From: Paratrimastix pyriformis
Taxonomy: Eukaryota; Preaxostyla; Paratrimastigidae
Reading direction: 5' to 3'
NCBI GenBank assembly: GCA_027972325.1
Contig: JAPMOS010000047.1
Location: forward strand, 62,001-126,000
Length of the DNA: 64,000 nucleotides
Below the pieces are notes generated by a model. The model saw nothing but the letters and a program-made list of their open reading frames with translations. It was not told where the DNA came from and did not search any database. A program made the translations under genes and the position numbers. Position 1 is the stretch's first letter. Each line of letters starts with the position of its first letter. Positions 62,389 to 64,000 of this stretch are shown in pieces.

Positions 62389-64000
62389 TCATCTTCTTCG
62401 GGTCTGGGTCCTGTGCTCCTCCCCATCCTCCTCCTCTCTTACCCGGATCCCGTCCTGCCCTCGGCTCTCCTCCTTTCCTGTTCCGTCCTTGCCTCTTCCG
62501 ATCCCTTTCTGCCACTTCTTCCTCTCGGATCCTCCCGCTTGACATTCCGTCTCCACTTTGTTCCCCCATACGCACACGCTCCTTGATGGCCTCCACTGCG
62601 GCATCGTGCCCTTCCACTGGAACCTACCGCCCACGATCAGGTCAGCCACACTCCTGATGCCCCTCTTCATAAGTGTCTGCCTGTGCCGCTTGGTGATTTT
62701 GCATGGTTCCGCCAGCTCCTCCAGTGTTGTCGGCATTCCCCATTCCGCTTCTTCTTTCGGTACATCCCCATCCCTCACGATGGCCAACCCCTTCTTGTGC
62801 AGGATCCTGAGCATCCCCGACACCACCCCCGGCATCTTTTCCTTCGCGTGCAGTCGGACCCACTTCCCGGGGTTGTCCAACAGGGGCTCGCTCGTCGTCC
62901 ACAACTTTTGCAGCAAGGCAATTTCTTCGCGGAGCATCACCCCACACCCTTGCTGGTCTGCCACCCTGCCCAGCAGTTGCGTGAGCACCATCATGTCATG
63001 CACATCCACCGGGTCTTTGAGACCCATCCCACCCTCATCCTCCGGGAAGAAAAGCACCTCCGCCGGGTCACATTTCCCCAGACACCCCCCAATCTCCCGA
63101 AATACACGTGCATAGCGCTGTTGAAGGATCTCGAGGTCCTTCTGCGGCATGGGGCACTGCCTTGCGGTATATTGGAGGCATGTTGACACGCACTCGTTGA
63201 TCATCTGCACCATCAACCTCGGGGGGACCTTCTTGTCCATCAGCCTGTGCAGCCTCCCACACATTTTCTGGATGACCTTCTCCGTATTGATCTTCATGTT
63301 CATCTCCTCGTCTATCCAAATCCCCAGGTATCGGATGGCCCCACCCTTCTGCTGGACCTTGATGCCTCGACCCTCACCCAGGTCCAGGTCCGTCTTGCTC
63401 TTCACCCCCCCACACAGGTAGTCACACTTGATACCCGCCTCCTCCACCTTCCGTCTCACTGTGTTGACCAACCGTACCATCTGCTCCTTGGTTCGAGTGA
63501 CCAGCATGACATCGTCAGCAAAGGCAAGGACTTTCACCTTCCTTCCACTATCCAGGATATACCCACCTTCCTGCTTTCGCACCTCTGCCAGCACTTCCTC
63601 CATGAATGAGATAAATAGCAGACATGAAAGCGGGTCCCCTGACTGATGCCTCTCTATCTCATAGCTCCGTCAGGCCGAAACCCGTGATGACTTTGGCCTT
63701 CCTCCCTCGTACAGACTATCCACATACCTGATGAATGCCTCCTCCACCCCCATCCGTCTCAGTCCCCTCCTCAGTGCGTCCATGTCCACTGTATCATAGG
63801 CCTTTTTGATATCTAACGAGCACATGTGGAATTCCCTGCCTCCCATAATTTTCGAGTCAGTGAGCACTCCCATAATTTCTGCAATTGGGGTCTCAATCCT
63901 TCTCCCTCTCAGAAACCCAAACTGCTCCTCTCCAAATACATTCCTTTGCACGCACCATTCTTGGAACCGCGACGCCACCACCACCTGCAATCCCTTCAAA
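62389..64000 (-). pseudogene. LINE-C reverse transcriptase and linker
   Basis: EEQFGFLRGRRIETPIAEIM and CSLDIKKAYDTVDMDALR at the window end; after a frame change near 63650, an open frame to 62389 with VLAFADDVMLVTRTKEQM (FADD), QQKGGAIRYLGIWIDEEM, LQYTARQCPMPQKDLE, LWTTSEPLLDNPGKWV, WGMPTTLEELAEPCKITK and a basic linker. 63664-64000 is almost identical to 24722-25057. Confidence 0.9.

Larger units (their letters stand above)
59826..64000 (-). mobile_element. LINE-C: 3' two thirds of a LINE, continuing past the window
   Basis: Uninterrupted from RT (64000) to the 3' tail (59826), hence the reference for the scattered pieces. Order on the minus strand: RT 62800-64000, linker, RNase H about 61680-62130, zinc finger about 61290-61345, Dam-like extension 60060-61060, 3' tail 59826-59950. 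Several frameshifts make it inactive. Confidence 0.9.

Overview
The window is eukaryotic DNA made almost entirely of transposable elements nested inside one another. There are no operons and no ribosome-binding sites. Instead there are non-LTR (LINE) and DIRS-type retroelements, microsatellite tails, target-site duplications, intron-like gaps of about 40-65 bp ending in pyrimidine-AG, and multigene-family copies. A GC-rich unicellular eukaryote (alga or other protist) is the best guess; I cannot name the species.

Layout. On the minus strand a LINE (apurinic-type endonuclease, reverse transcriptase, RNase H, C-terminal zinc finger) lies in pieces from 28978 down to 1375 (LINE-A). It is split by a DIRS-type element (12753-18282), by an 8.5 kb gene-less element with DIRS architecture (3250-11704) and by a 1.3 kb retroposon (1482-2754). 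The gap 18762-24718 holds two 5'-truncated plus-strand LINE copies, a short inverted LINE piece and a second DIRS family (21265-24719). Next come a 1 kb fold-back element (28981-29984), a spliced gene of unknown family (30054-31349), and a second complete-looking DIRS-type layout (31966-49505). This last element encloses a foreign block of about 10 kb with a retroviral-type integrase on the minus strand and, divergently on the plus strand, genes ending in a DNA methyltransferase domain. After 49505 come another member of the unknown gene family (49988-51041), a truncated retroposon (51646-52350), LINE-B (52351-57540), a third family member (about 57563-58890), and LINE-C (59826 to the window end).

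How parts fit together. The LINE 3' end has a CATGTTACC box, a TTCG-capped hairpin, an AAGTATC box and an (AC)n tail. Two small retroposons (8405-9868 and 1482-2754) end in the same layout, with a different stem that still pairs, and carry target-site duplications of 11 and 8 bp. They and a third relative (51646-52350) each encode one unrecognised protein from the same new family. I read them as protein-coding parasites of the LINE machinery, and this is the main novelty candidate.

Other notable points are a Dam-methyltransferase-like region at the C-terminus of the LINE protein, the gene-less DIRS-architecture element, an RGG-rich extra ORF in the DIRS family, and a dispersed membrane-protein family that may be the host background into which the elements inserted. 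All homology calls were made by eye from protein motifs, without database searches.
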